DNA of 64,000 nt from JANNSX01 sp041397825 (GCA_041397825.1 JAWKVX010000004.1:496001-560000); one strand, 5' to 3'; counted from the first letter of the stretch, positions 11,270 to 20,723 are shown. A program made the numbers and translations. Notes: generated by a model not told the origin, from the letters alone.

Positions 11270-12594
11270 CAGAGCACCGCCTTTCCGGTGGTCTCGCCGT
11301 CGGCCGGATCGCTGTAGCGATAGGTGCGGCCTTCGAAATTGCGGAGGAGGAGATCATCGCCGTCACGGCCGGTCACGTAGTCGGGCAGCAGCGGAATCTT
11401 GCCGCCACCGCCGGGCGCATCGATGACATACTGCGGCACCGCATAGCCGGTTGTATGCCCCCTCAGACCCTCGATGATCTCGAGCCCCTTCGCCACCGGG
11501 GTCCGGAAATGCGCCGAGCCGGTGATGGGATCGCATTGATAGAGATAGTAGGGGCGAACGCGTCGGCGAAGCAGTCCGTGGTAGAGCGATTTGAGCGTCG
11601 CCACCTCGTCATTGATGCCCTTGAGCAGAACCGTCTGGCTGCCGAGGGGGATCCCGGCATCGGCCAGACGACCGGTCGACTCCGTCACCTCGTCGGTCAG
11701 CTCGGCCGGGTGCGTGAAATGGATGCTCATCCAGAGCGGATGGTGCTTCCGCAACATCCGTACGAGCGCACGAGTGATACGCATCGGCACGACCACCGGT
11801 ATCTTGGTGCCGATCCGGACGAACTCGACATGTTTGATGGCGCCGAGCCGGCCGAGCAGATAGTCAAGCTTCTCGTCGGCCAAGGTCAGCGGATCGCCGC
11901 CCGACAGCAACACGTCGCGAATTTCGGGATGCGACTCGATGTATTGGAGCGCGCGCTCCCACTGGTCCTTGGAGAAGCTGTACTCGCCACCGGCCGCGCC
12001 CACCATGCGCGAGCGCGTGCAGTAGCGGCAGTAGGTCGAGCAGGTTCCCGTGGTGAGGAAGAGCACGCGATCGGGATAGCGATGCACGAGGCCGGGTACG
12101 GCCGAATCGTGGTCCTCGCCCAGCGGATCGTCGGCCTCGCCTGGCGATCTCAGATACTCCGAGCCGACGGGTATGTGCGTACGCCGAAGGGCTTCCGTCG
12201 GGTCATCCGGCGACATCAGGCTGGCGTAGTAGGGCGTGATGCCGACCGGCAGACCGCCTTTTTGTCGGCCGATGGCCTCGCGCTCGTCCGCCGACAGCGC
12301 GAAGCACCGCTCCAGGCCGTCGAGGCTGCGGAGTCGGTTGCGCAGCTGCCAGCGCCAGTCGTTCCATTCGCTGCGCGTGGCGTCGGGAAATGCGCACCTT
12401 TGAAATATCTGGGCAGCGGGACCGAGCGGAAATCTTTCGATCGGGGCCCCGGAGATACGCTGCGCTCCCCTGGAGCGCTTCGCCCCTGGCGTCGGTTGAC
12501 GGTCGATGAGGATGTGTCGTGGAGAGAGATGAGTGGCCGCACGTGAGCGGCTACTCGGAGGCTCGGCGTTCTCGCCGGCCAGCTCGGTCTTCAT
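11269..12594 (-). CDS. kamA: Lysine 2,3-aminomutase (radical SAM, PLP)
   Basis: 441 residues. The radical SAM cluster motif CxxxCxxC is C185-STY-C189-RY-C192, with SGGDPL at 231-236. The PLP lysine is K399 in APGGGGK. The two aspartates that bind the lysine substrate in characterised lysine 2,3-aminomutases are both present (D355 in YQCD and D392 in IDAPGGGGK). EpmB, the EF-P beta-lysylation paralogue, lacks the second, so production of free beta-lysine is favoured. The first 50 or so residues are a low-complexity extension. No epmA, efp or lysine fermentation genes are nearby; instead two ligases and an acetyl-transfer/removal enzyme follow. A 155-bp gap separates it from tspO and presumably holds the promoter. 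Confidence 0.9.
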   Translation of the reverse strand: MKTELAGENAEPPSSRSRAATHLSPRHILIDRQPTPGAKRSRGAQRISGAPIERFPLGPAAQIFQRCAFPDATRSEWNDWRWQLRNRLRSLDGLERCFALSADEREAIGRQKGGLPVGITPYYASLMSPDDPTEALRRTHIPVGSEYLRSPGEADDPLGEDHDSAVPGLVHRYPDRVLFLTTGTCSTYCRYCTRSRMVGAAGGEYSFSKDQWERALQYIESHPEIRDVLLSGGDPLTLADEKLDYLLGRLGAIKHVEFVRIGTKIPVVVPMRITRALVRMLRKHHPLWMSIHFTHPAELTDEVTESTGRLADAGIPLGSQTVLLKGINDEVATLKSLYHGLLRRRVRPYYLYQCDPITGSAHFRTPVAKGLEIIEGLRGHTTGYAVPQYVIDAPGGGGKIPLLPDYVTGRDGDDLLLRNFEGRTYRYSDPADGETTGKAVL

Positions 12595-12749
12595 TGGATG
12601 TCGAAGTCTCCAAATCGGTGTCTGTTTCTGGCGACCATCGTCAGCTCTACAGAACCCGAAGCGCGGGATAGATGTTCCATCCGCCGGTCAAATTCAAGAT
12701 CGACCAGAGACTGCCGACAACAATTTTTTTTGCAGCGCCTGACGAACGG

Positions 12750-13235
12750 TCACGGGTTGAGCGCGATGATTCCCGCATTGAGCGAGAGGGCGTAGCTCAC
12801 CCAGAGGAGGTAAGGCACGAACAGCCAGGCGGCCAACGAGGCCCGCCGGCGCGACAGGGCGATGAAGGCGACGATGGCGAGCCAGAGCAGGCCGATGATC
12901 ACGAGGGCGCCGACCGGCTGCTCGGCGCCGAAGAACATCGGCGTCCACATGGCGTTGAGCAGCAGGGCGATCACCCATATCGTGATCGTCCCCCAGCTCG
13001 CACCCCGGCGCCAGGCGATGAAACCGGCCGCCGCAATCATGATGTAGAGCAGGCCCCAGACCGGCCCGAACAGCCAGTTTGGTGGCGTCCAGGACGGCTT
13101 GTTGAGAGCCTCGTACCAGTCGCCCGGCGGAAACTGACTGCCGAGGAACGCCGCCCCGAGCGTCAGCGCGATGAATACGGTCGCGCCGATGGCCATTGCC
13201 GGGCCGTTGAAGGGCCGTGGCATCGCAGGTGTCAT
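12750..13235 (-). CDS. tspO: TspO/MBR family tryptophan-rich sensory protein
   Basis: 161-residue inner-membrane protein with five hydrophobic segments. Diagnostic features are the L-N-K-P-S-W-T-P-P segment near 45-55, the loop LNAMWTPMFFG in the middle, and the aromatic-rich C-terminal helix (PYLLWVSYALSLN). TspO proteins bind porphyrins and cholesterol-like ligands and modulate tetrapyrrole and stress responses. The ATG at 13235 has a GGAGG site 7 bp upstream and is chosen over further-upstream in-frame codons that would run into rsmB. It lies between rsmB and kamA, co-directional with both; whether it is functionally tied to the kamA operon is not evident. Confidence 0.9.
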   Translation of the reverse strand: MTPAMPRPFNGPAMAIGATVFIALTLGAAFLGSQFPPGDWYEALNKPSWTPPNWLFGPVWGLLYIMIAAAGFIAWRRGASWGTITIWVIALLLNAMWTPMFFGAEQPVGALVIIGLLWLAIVAFIALSRRRASLAAWLFVPYLLWVSYALSLNAGIIALNP

Positions 13236-13290
13236 ACAAGCCTCCATCGCGGTCGCCGGAGCCGGCTGAAGTCGGACGCGTTCCCGCCTC

Positions 13291-14583
13291 TTACTTCTCG
13301 AGCCGCAGCGCCGCAACGAAAAAGCCGTCGGTCCCGTCACTGTGGGGAGCGAGCTGCAGGTGCCCGCTGTCGAGTCCTTGTGGAGGTGGCGCCGACGAGA
13401 TCGACGCCCAGAGGCTCGCGAGGTCGAGCGGCGTGGCGTCCGGGTGGGCCTGACGAAAGGCGGCGATCTGGTCGCCATTTTCCTCGGGCAACACCGAGCA
13501 GGTCACGTAGACCAGCGCGCCACCCGGCTTCACATGGCGGCGGGCCGTCTCGAGGATCTGGCGCTGCTCGGCCATCCGCCGGCTCACCGCGTCCGCCGAC
13601 AGCCGCCATTTTGCATCCGGTCGCCGCCGCCAAGTCCCGGTCCCCGAGCAGGGCGCATCGACGAGCACGAGGTCCATCTTTCCCGCGAGATCGTCGAGGG
13701 CAGCCGGCCCGGGCGGGCGGATCTGGACGTTGCGGACGCCCGCGCGCTTGAGGCGCTGATAGATCGGCGCCAGGCGATGTTTGTCGGCGTCGAAGGCGTA
13801 GATCTGGCCGCGGTTTTCCTTGAGGGCGGCCAGGGCCAGCGACTTGCCACCGCCGCCCGCGCAGAGATCGAGGATCTGACCGGCTTTCGGATGCGCGGCG
13901 AACGCCAGTCGCGCGGCGATCTGCGAGCCTTCGTCCTGAATTTCGAACCAGCCGGCGTGGAACGCCGCCTCGACGAGAAGGTTGGGCGTGCGGCCCGGGC
14001 CCTTGGGGGCCGGCACACGCAGGCCGGTCGGCGAGAGTGGCGTGCGCTCTGGCCCGAATGACCGGAGCGATCTCTCGACTTTCTCGACGGTCGATTTGAG
14101 CGTGTTGACGCGAAGGTCGGCGGGTGCCCGCTCGGCCATGGCGCGGCCGGCACGGACCGCCTCGGTGCCGAAGGCCTTGACGAAGCTCGGCCAGGCCCAG
14201 GCGGGGACGTCGGCGAGGGTGTGGTCGGGGACGCTTGCCAGGACGGGGGTGGAGAGCCCGGCGCGCTCCTCGTCCGTGGTCGGTGGCGGTGCGTGCTCCG
14301 AGCCGTCGGCGAGCGCGATCACCTCCTCCGGCCGCAGATCCCAGGCGATCCCTGCCGTCGCCAGGGCGATGGCGCGCGGCGTGTCGGCGCCCATCTGTGC
14401 CGCAGCCGAGGCTTTCCGGCGGAGCGCGTCGTAGACGAGATTGCCAATCGCCGCGCGGTCGCCGGAGCCGGCGAACCGATGCGCCTTGCCCCAGTCGCCC
14501 AGCGCCTCGGAAGCCGGGCGATGACGTTCAAGGATCTCGGTCAGCACCTCGATGGCGGCGGCGAGCCGGCCGGCGGGTTTCAT
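13291..14583 (-). CDS. rsmB: RsmB/NOL1/NOP2/Sun family rRNA cytosine-C5 methyltransferase
   Basis: 430 residues from the ATG at 14583. An N-terminal NusB-like RNA-binding region is followed by the SAM-binding fold: LDLCAGGGGKS (motif I), the motif IV catalytic segment DAPCSGTGTWRRRPD and the motif VI cysteine in YVTCSVLPEENGDQ. The two cysteines are the pair used by m5C RNA methyltransferases. An in-frame upstream extension to 14619 would overlap the end of guaB; the MKPAGRLAAAIEVL start fits the family better. It directly follows guaB (25 bp). The exact rRNA or tRNA target cannot be assigned from sequence alone. Confidence 0.88.
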   Translation of the reverse strand: MKPAGRLAAAIEVLTEILERHRPASEALGDWGKAHRFAGSGDRAAIGNLVYDALRRKASAAAQMGADTPRAIALATAGIAWDLRPEEVIALADGSEHAPPPTTDEERAGLSTPVLASVPDHTLADVPAWAWPSFVKAFGTEAVRAGRAMAERAPADLRVNTLKSTVEKVERSLRSFGPERTPLSPTGLRVPAPKGPGRTPNLLVEAAFHAGWFEIQDEGSQIAARLAFAAHPKAGQILDLCAGGGGKSLALAALKENRGQIYAFDADKHRLAPIYQRLKRAGVRNVQIRPPGPAALDDLAGKMDLVLVDAPCSGTGTWRRRPDAKWRLSADAVSRRMAEQRQILETARRHVKPGGALVYVTCSVLPEENGDQIAAFRQAHPDATPLDLASLWASISSAPPPQGLDSGHLQLAPHSDGTDGFFVAALRLEK

Positions 14584-14608
14584 GACGTGTTGCCCTCGGA
14601 TCCGTCCC

Positions 14609-16105
14609 TCACCCACCACCCGGGTAGTTCGGGCTCTCGCGCGTGATCGTCACGTCGTGCGTATGGCTCTCGCGAAGCCCCGCCGAGGTGATGCGCACGA
14701 ATTCGGCCTTCTCGTGCAGCTCGGGAATGCTCCCGGCGCCGACATAGCCCATGGCGGCTCTGAGACCGCCGACGAGTTGATGCAGCACGCTTGCGAGCGG
14801 ACCCTTGTAGGGCACCTGCCCCTCGACGCCTTCAGGGACCAGTTTCAGTGTATCCTTGACCTCGGCCTGGAAGTAGCGATCGGCCGAGCCGCGGGCCATG
14901 GCGCCGACGGAGCCCATGCCGCGATAGGCCTTGTAGGAGCGCCCCTGGTAGAGGAACACCTCGCCCGGGCTTTCTTCCGTTCCGGCCAGGAGCGAGCCGA
15001 TCATGGCGCAATCGGCGCCGGCGGCGATCGCCTTGGCGAGATCGCCCGAGAACTTGATGCCACCATCGGCGATGACGGGCACGTTCTTCGCCTTCGCCAC
15101 GTCGACGGCGTCCATGATGGCGGTGAGCTGCGGCACGCCGACGCCCGCCACGATCCGGGTCGTGCAGATGGAGCCCGGACCGATGCCGACCTTGACCGCA
15201 TCGGCGCCATGGTCGATGAGCGCCTGGACGCCGTCGCGCGTCGCCACGTTGCCAGCCAACACCTCGACGCGATTGGAGAGACGCTTGATACGTGTCACGG
15301 CATCGAGCACGCGCTGGGAATGGCCGTGCGCGGTGTCGACGACGATCAAATCGACGCCGGCCTCGATGAGCTTCTCGGCCCGGGCCACGCCCTCCTCGCC
15401 GACCGAGGTCGCGGCGGCTGCGCGGAGCCGGCCTTGCGCATCCTTGGCGGCGTGCGGATGCGCTTGCGCCTTCTCGATGTCCTTGACGGTGATGAGGCCG
15501 ACGCAGCGGTAGCTCGTGTCGACGACGAGCAGCTTCTCGATCCGGTGCTGATGCAGGAGTCGTTTCGCCTCCTCCCGATCGACGCCCTCGGTCACGGTGA
15601 CGAGGCGGTCCCTGGTCATCAGCTCGGAGACGGGCGTCTGAAGATTGGTTGCGAAGCGCACGTCGCGGTTGGTCAGAATACCCACTAGCTTGCCGTCGCG
15701 CGCACGGTCGGCCGCCTCGACCACCGGTATGCCGGAGATCCGGTGCTCAGCCATCAGCGCCAGCGCATCGGCCAATGTCGCATCCGGCGCTATGGTCACC
15801 GGATTGACGACCATACCGCTCTCGAACTTCTTGACGCGGGCCACGTGCTCGGCCTGCACGTCCGGGCTGAGGTTCCTGTGAATGACGCCGATACCGCCGG
15901 ACTGTGCCATGGCAATGGCAAGATCAGCCTCGGTGACGGTGTCCATCGCCGACGAGAGAATGGGAATGTTCAGCGTGATCGAGCGTGTCAGGCGAGAGCC
16001 GACATCCACCTCGGCCGGCATCACCGCGGAATGTCCGGGCTTCAGCAGCACGTCGTCGAACGTCAGCGCGAGGCCGTCATCGCCTAGTCTCTGCCGCTTC
16101 GCCAT
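14609..16105 (-). CDS. guaB: Inosine-5'-monophosphate dehydrogenase
   Basis: 498 residues. Oxidises IMP to XMP with NAD+, the committed step to GMP. The TIM barrel starts with the conserved LTFDDVLL segment. Two CBS domains lie between about residues 95 and 215, the catalytic loop has GPGSICTTR with the nucleophilic cysteine, and the mobile flap region contains KAYRGMGSVGAM and DRYFQAEVKD. A GGAG Shine-Dalgarno precedes the ATG, and a plausible sigma70 promoter lies 35-63 bp upstream. It heads a minus-strand series guaB-rsmB-tspO-kamA... with guaA at the far end, so the two GMP-pathway genes flank the accessory operon. Confidence 0.97.
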   Translation of the reverse strand: MAKRQRLGDDGLALTFDDVLLKPGHSAVMPAEVDVGSRLTRSITLNIPILSSAMDTVTEADLAIAMAQSGGIGVIHRNLSPDVQAEHVARVKKFESGMVVNPVTIAPDATLADALALMAEHRISGIPVVEAADRARDGKLVGILTNRDVRFATNLQTPVSELMTRDRLVTVTEGVDREEAKRLLHQHRIEKLLVVDTSYRCVGLITVKDIEKAQAHPHAAKDAQGRLRAAAATSVGEEGVARAEKLIEAGVDLIVVDTAHGHSQRVLDAVTRIKRLSNRVEVLAGNVATRDGVQALIDHGADAVKVGIGPGSICTTRIVAGVGVPQLTAIMDAVDVAKAKNVPVIADGGIKFSGDLAKAIAAGADCAMIGSLLAGTEESPGEVFLYQGRSYKAYRGMGSVGAMARGSADRYFQAEVKDTLKLVPEGVEGQVPYKGPLASVLHQLVGGLRAAMGYVGAGSIPELHEKAEFVRITSAGLRESHTHDVTITRESPNYPGGG

Positions 16106-16139
16106 GGGCTACTCCAGGGTTGCCGTGCCATGGCGGCGC

Positions 16140-16168
16140 CTTGTACCCCGGCCTCGAGACGAATTCAA
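16140..16168 (-). promoter_or_regulatory. Putative sigma70 promoter of guaB
   Basis: Minus-strand -35 TTGAAT (16163-16168), exactly 17 bp spacer, -10 TACAAG (16140-16145), each matching the consensus at four of six positions. The predicted start would give a leader of roughly 30 nt before the guaB ATG. It is supported only by position and spacing. Confidence 0.4.
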
Positions 16169-16219
16169 AGGTTGAAGCGACGCACCCAGGCGACACCCAC
16201 AGCTCCGCCTCCCCCGGCC

Positions 16220-17791
16220 TCACTCCGGTGCGCCCATCCAGCCCGGCGCCGCCCCCCGGGGGCCGCGGTGGACCTTGACCCCCGTCGGCGTCAGCGTGGC
16301 GTTCGCCAGCGTCCGCTCGGCATGCAGCATGCGATGCGACAGGAGCTTTTGCGCATATTCGGCGACCACCGGCAGGTAGTCCGAATCGGCGGCGACGTTG
16401 GTGAGCTCGCCGGGATCCTTCGCCAGGTCATAGAGGAGCGGCGGCAGTCCCGTGAAGTGAACATACTTGTATCGCCGGTCACGGACGACATTGAGCGTCG
16501 CCTGGTCGGAGGTGATGCCCATCGCCTGCTCCGGCTGCTGGGAGGCCGGCTCGCGGAAGTCGTACTCCCAGAAGACGGCGTTGCGCCAGCTTGTGGGCGT
16601 CTTGCCACCGAGCCAGGCCCCGAGCGAATGCCCGCTCATCTCGGTCGGGATCTCGAGGCCGAGCCAATCGAGGATCGTCGGCGTGACGTCGACCGATTCG
16701 GTGAAGGCGTCGATGCGGCGGCCTCGCCCCTCAGCCGGCGCGCGGGGGTCGCGGACGATCAGCGGAATGAAGTTCGCCGCGTCGAACCAGCCGGCCTTGC
16801 CCCAGCACCAGTGATCGCCGAGCATCTCGCCATGGTCAGAGGTGAAGACGACGAGCGTCTCGTCGAGCTCGCCGGTCGCCTCGAGATGCGCCAGGATCCG
16901 CCCGATCTGGTGGTCGACCTCGTTGATCAGGCCGTAATAGACCGCGCGCATCTCGGCAAGGTCCCGATCGGGCAGCGCCTGCACGTCGACCTGGCTCTCG
17001 AAATAGGCGGGATTGGCCTGCTGCTTCAGCCAGAAGTCGAGGAAGGGGTGCACCGCCGCCTCGCGCCCCCGGTCGGCGTGGCGGACCGGCTGCGGCACGC
17101 TCTCGGTCGGCACCATCGTGTTATAGGGGTGAGGCGCGATGATCGGCGGATGCGGTCTCAGGAACACCGCATGGATGAACCAGTCCTGCTTCCGGCGAAG
17201 TCTCAGATAGTCGATGACCTTGTCGGCGATGTAGGCGGTGTCGCTGTCCTCGGCACGATAGACCGCGGGGCCACGATCGAAGCGGTCGAGAACCCGCGGC
17301 GTCTCCGGGTGGAGATAGATGTCGGCATGCCGTTCGGGTACGGCGTATCCCTTGCGCGCCAGCTCCGAGAGCCAGCCGGCGAGGCACGCCTCGTTGAGAG
17401 AGGCCTCGAGGCGGAAGCCGGGGAGCACGCCCTCGTAGGATTTGAGCCGAGGGTCCTCCGGCGCCAGCTCGCGGGGATCGGCGGAGGAATCCGTATAGCC
17501 GAAGAGCACCGGATCGAAGCCGGCGCGTCTCACCTCGAGTGCGATGTTCGTGTGCCGCTTGTCGAGCGGCGCGCCGTTGCGGATCGAGCGATGGATGAAG
17601 GGATAGAGGCCGGTCAGCAGGGTCGTCCGAGCGGGACCGCACGGGACGCTCGACGTGAAGTGACGCGTGAACGTCGCCCCTGAGGCGGCGAGCCGGTCGA
17701 GATGTGGTGTCCGGGCCGCCGGATGGCCAAGCGCGGAGAGGGCCTCGCCGCGCCACTGATCGCCGGTGATGAAGAGAACCTTGCGCGCCAT
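16220..17791 (-). CDS. Sulfatase / phosphonate-monoester-hydrolase family enzyme
   Basis: 523 residues of the alkaline phosphatase superfamily. The metal-binding aspartate is in ITGDQW (D11). The formylglycine motif CxPxR is C51-G-P-A-R, so the cysteine would be matured to formylglycine. A second metal site is in TSDHGEMLGDH. The overall pattern, with long loops and a cytoplasmic protein without a signal peptide, resembles rhizobial phosphonate monoester hydrolases more than secreted sulfatases. Substrate cannot be told. A GTG at 17800 is an alternative start; the ATG at 17791 fits the family N-terminus. Divergence from neighbours suggests a stand-alone gene. Confidence 0.82.
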   Translation of the reverse strand: MARKVLFITGDQWRGEALSALGHPAARTPHLDRLAASGATFTRHFTSSVPCGPARTTLLTGLYPFIHRSIRNGAPLDKRHTNIALEVRRAGFDPVLFGYTDSSADPRELAPEDPRLKSYEGVLPGFRLEASLNEACLAGWLSELARKGYAVPERHADIYLHPETPRVLDRFDRGPAVYRAEDSDTAYIADKVIDYLRLRRKQDWFIHAVFLRPHPPIIAPHPYNTMVPTESVPQPVRHADRGREAAVHPFLDFWLKQQANPAYFESQVDVQALPDRDLAEMRAVYYGLINEVDHQIGRILAHLEATGELDETLVVFTSDHGEMLGDHWCWGKAGWFDAANFIPLIVRDPRAPAEGRGRRIDAFTESVDVTPTILDWLGLEIPTEMSGHSLGAWLGGKTPTSWRNAVFWEYDFREPASQQPEQAMGITSDQATLNVVRDRRYKYVHFTGLPPLLYDLAKDPGELTNVAADSDYLPVVAEYAQKLLSHRMLHAERTLANATLTPTGVKVHRGPRGAAPGWMGAPE

Positions 17792-17865
17792 CGCTCCCAC
17801 TCGCTGTCGAACCCTGGGGCTCGGTGTTAACCGACCGCGAGCCGGTTGGCGATGCGGCCTGTCGC

Positions 17866-20658
17866 TCAGGCGGCGAGATCGAAGGCCTTGGCGATCCGCT
17901 TCCTGAAGCGCTGTGCGACATCGGCGAAGCCGGCGTCCGTCGGGTGCAGTTCGTCGTACCAGCGCTCGGACCCGACGGCGCCGCGACAGTCGACGACCAG
18001 CACCCGGCCCGGATAACGCCGCTCGAGGCCCCGCATCGCCTCGTTGAATCGGTCGATGAGAAGCCGGACGAGGCTGCGCTGCAGTTCGGTGGCGACGATG
18101 CCCTTGAGCGCCATCGGCCGCGCCAGCCAGTCACCGCGTTCGGCATTCGGGATCGCCCAGTCGTAGCCGTGACAGAAGATGCGGAGACTCGGCGAGACGG
18201 CGATGAGCTGACGGATGATGCGGTCATACTGCGAGACGATCAGCTCGAGATGGGCGGCCAGCGTCGGCTCGGCATAGTCGCCGATGGCGAGACCCGGCGC
18301 GAAATCGCGGAGATAGAGCTTGATCGCGTGCTCGCCCAGGATGTCGTTACCGCCGCCCGACAGCAGCACGCCGTTCGGCAACTCGCTCTTGACCGCGTGC
18401 ACGAGCTCGTCGCTCACGCCGAGGTCGTGCAGCGTCCGTCCCGCCCCCGACAGGTCGAGGATGGCGTGCTCGTCGAAGAGCTGATCGACGACGTCCTCGA
18501 GCAGGAAGGGATACTGGAACCAGGAATCGCCCTGGGCGACGAAGCGCAGACCCGTCCAGCCGCCGGATACCTTGGCGGCATAGGCACGCTGCCGCCGCCA
18601 GCGGGCAATGGCGTTGAGGCCTTCGACCAGCGCCACCGGCATGCTCTCGGCAACGCCTTCGTCCAGCCAGTTTTTCTGTGCTGGCGCCGGAGCTTCCTCC
18701 ATTTGGGAGTCGGTCGGCGCGAGGATCCCCGGCCGGGCCACCACGGCGGGCGCGAAGGCGTCCGAGCGCGACCGATCGACGTCGAGTAGCCGGCGCAGTT
18801 CCCGCTCCGGGATGTCCAGGCGCTTCAGCGTCGCCGTCAACTCTTCGGCGGTCCGTACCTCGGGTAGCGCAAGCGGGTGCGGTGTATCGACCTGCGGCGC
18901 AAGGTCGACGGCGGCCTCCTCGACGATGCGGACAGGGGCTGGCGGTAGCGCGACGGGTCGGCTGGTTCTCGCCATCGCCATGACGATCGATGAGATGGCG
19001 ATGCCCTCGTTCGCCCGGTGATGCCCGGGGACACCCGATAGCCGCCGCAACCCTCGCGCCGACGATGGACCCGCATGATGCAGCGCCGCCACCTGCCAGC
19101 GCTCCGGCGTGAAGACGGGGCTGCCGGAGTTGCCCGGGGCAGTCGGCGAGCGGTAGTGCACGAAGAGCGCGCCTTGTCGGGCGGCATCGCGATAGCCGAT
19201 GTCGACGATCTGGGTGTCGGCGAGCGAGACGGCGAGCTCACGGCCGCCGGCATGGCCCATGACGATCGCCCGGCGACGCGCCTCCGGCAGGTGGTCGATG
19301 TGGTCCCTGAGGTAGTCGAGGGGAACGAGCGGCAGGCTGGGCGCTCGATCATCCCAGCGTTGAAGCCGAAGCACGGCGGTGTCGAGCGAGTCGGCGGGCG
19401 CCTCGAATACCAGCTCGCCGAACGCGACGGCCGGTGCATCCTCGGACTCGTCGAACAGGATCTCGGCATCCGCGAGTCCGAGAGCGGCGCCCGGCCGGTC
19501 GGAGACGACATGGCTGTTGGTCAGGACCAGCGGCTCGTCGCCGAGGTCGGATCTGAGATCGCCGCCGCGGACGAGAAACCCGGTTCCGTAGGTCGCGCCA
19601 CTGAGGCGATCGCGGATGCGGCCGACGGAGCGTGCGGCTCGAAGCCCATCCTTCAGCCAGCCGATGCGCATGGGCCCGTCCCGCCCGAGCACGGCCTCGA
19701 GCTCCGCGCCGCTCCCCTCGAGATCGAGTAGATGGCTCCTGTCCCGCGACGACAGCGAGATCGTACCGGACGAAAGGCCGATGAGCTTGGCCTTGAGCGC
19801 GGTGACGAGCGGTCCGCCGTCCGCGTCGGCGACGCTCAGCCCCCAGATCTCTTCGAGCTGGCGGATGGCGCTCGCAAGGTGGAAGGCCATGGTCCGGCGA
19901 TCCTCGGCGAAGCTTCCGTACCAGTGCGCCGCGCGGGCGAACTCGCCGAGCGCCACATGGGCCTCGCCGAGTGTCGCCTGGTCCCACTCGGTCAGATCGT
20001 CAGGAGCCGTTGCGGAGGCCAGTTCTGCGATCAGGCGGCGTGCTATCGTGTGCGCCTCTCCGCGGCCACCTCGGAGATCGCCGTCACGCGCGCCACGGGA
20101 GAGCAGAGCCACCAGATTGATCATGCACCAGCGCCTTTCCCTGGCGCTCTCGGCCTGAATGCCTTGCGAGTAGGTCCCGATCGCCTCTTTCAGGAAACGC
20201 ACGGCGCCCGGCTCACCAGCCTGCCGGCTCTCGACATAGAGCTGCTTCCGGGCCCGGCCCATGACCCCCAGCGCAACATCGCGCTCGGCGGCCGAGATCC
20301 AGGTGCCGCCAGCCGTCGTCAGGTTTTCGAGGAGTGCCAGCGCCGCCACCGGCTGGCCGGTGTCCACGAGTGCCTGGGAATAGCGGCGCCGGACCTCGGG
20401 CGTGTCGATGCCCCGCCGGATCAGCCGTTGCGCCAGATCGGTCAGTGGTGCAAATGCGCGCGCCTCCTGCAGCACGGAAAGCGCCCGATGCGCCAGTGGC
20501 CTGGCAAGGGTCTGGTCAGGCGGCAAGGCGGCCAACAGCTCGTCGATGATGCGCTCTAGCGCGGCCGCATCGCCGTCGGCCGCACTCTGCGCGAGCCGGT
20601 CGATGACCGTCAGGTTCGGAAGGCCTCTCTCGTGTCCATCGTCGGCAACCATCGCCAT
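17866..20658 (-). CDS. Trypsin-like serine protease - SGNH hydrolase fusion with N-terminal helical repeat region
   Basis: 930 residues in four blocks. Residues 1-290 are helical, TPR-like, with resemblance to DUF4071-type regions. Residues about 345-560 form a chymotrypsin-fold protease with catalytic H383 (LTNSHVV), D426 (LDTAVLRL) and S511 (PGNSGSPVF). About 565-690 is a proline-rich linker with a short helical unit (LKRLDIPERELRRLL). From about 700 there is an SGNH/GDSL hydrolase with the nucleophile in AQGDSW (S712), the oxyanion segment GGGNDIL (768-774) and the catalytic pair in DELHPTDAGF near the end. No signal peptide, so it is cytoplasmic. Trypsin-like and SGNH domains are recurrent effectors in bacterial conflict systems. 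The gene begins 65 bp downstream of the Rad50-like gene, on the same strand. Confidence 0.85.
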   Translation of the reverse strand: MAMVADDGHERGLPNLTVIDRLAQSAADGDAAALERIIDELLAALPPDQTLARPLAHRALSVLQEARAFAPLTDLAQRLIRRGIDTPEVRRRYSQALVDTGQPVAALALLENLTTAGGTWISAAERDVALGVMGRARKQLYVESRQAGEPGAVRFLKEAIGTYSQGIQAESARERRWCMINLVALLSRGARDGDLRGGRGEAHTIARRLIAELASATAPDDLTEWDQATLGEAHVALGEFARAAHWYGSFAEDRRTMAFHLASAIRQLEEIWGLSVADADGGPLVTALKAKLIGLSSGTISLSSRDRSHLLDLEGSGAELEAVLGRDGPMRIGWLKDGLRAARSVGRIRDRLSGATYGTGFLVRGGDLRSDLGDEPLVLTNSHVVSDRPGAALGLADAEILFDESEDAPAVAFGELVFEAPADSLDTAVLRLQRWDDRAPSLPLVPLDYLRDHIDHLPEARRRAIVMGHAGGRELAVSLADTQIVDIGYRDAARQGALFVHYRSPTAPGNSGSPVFTPERWQVAALHHAGPSSARGLRRLSGVPGHHRANEGIAISSIVMAMARTSRPVALPPAPVRIVEEAAVDLAPQVDTPHPLALPEVRTAEELTATLKRLDIPERELRRLLDVDRSRSDAFAPAVVARPGILAPTDSQMEEAPAPAQKNWLDEGVAESMPVALVEGLNAIARWRRQRAYAAKVSGGWTGLRFVAQGDSWFQYPFLLEDVVDQLFDEHAILDLSGAGRTLHDLGVSDELVHAVKSELPNGVLLSGGGNDILGEHAIKLYLRDFAPGLAIGDYAEPTLAAHLELIVSQYDRIIRQLIAVSPSLRIFCHGYDWAIPNAERGDWLARPMALKGIVATELQRSLVRLLIDRFNEAMRGLERRYPGRVLVVDCRGAVGSERWYDELHPTDAGFADVAQRFRKRIAKAFDLAA

Positions 20659-20723
20659 GAGCCTTGCGCAAGATCCGCGGCAATTCTAGGTCGGGCGTGA
20701 CACCCGGGGATATCTTTCCAGCC

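Noticed and set aside
11269..12594. KamA-like gene as EpmB (EF-P lysylation)
   Set aside because: Both lysine-binding aspartates are present and the protein is longer than EpmB; no epmA or efp gene is adjacent.
12721..12731. Run of eight T on the plus strand
   Set aside because: No hairpin precedes it on the plus strand and both neighbours are on the minus strand, so it is not an intrinsic terminator.
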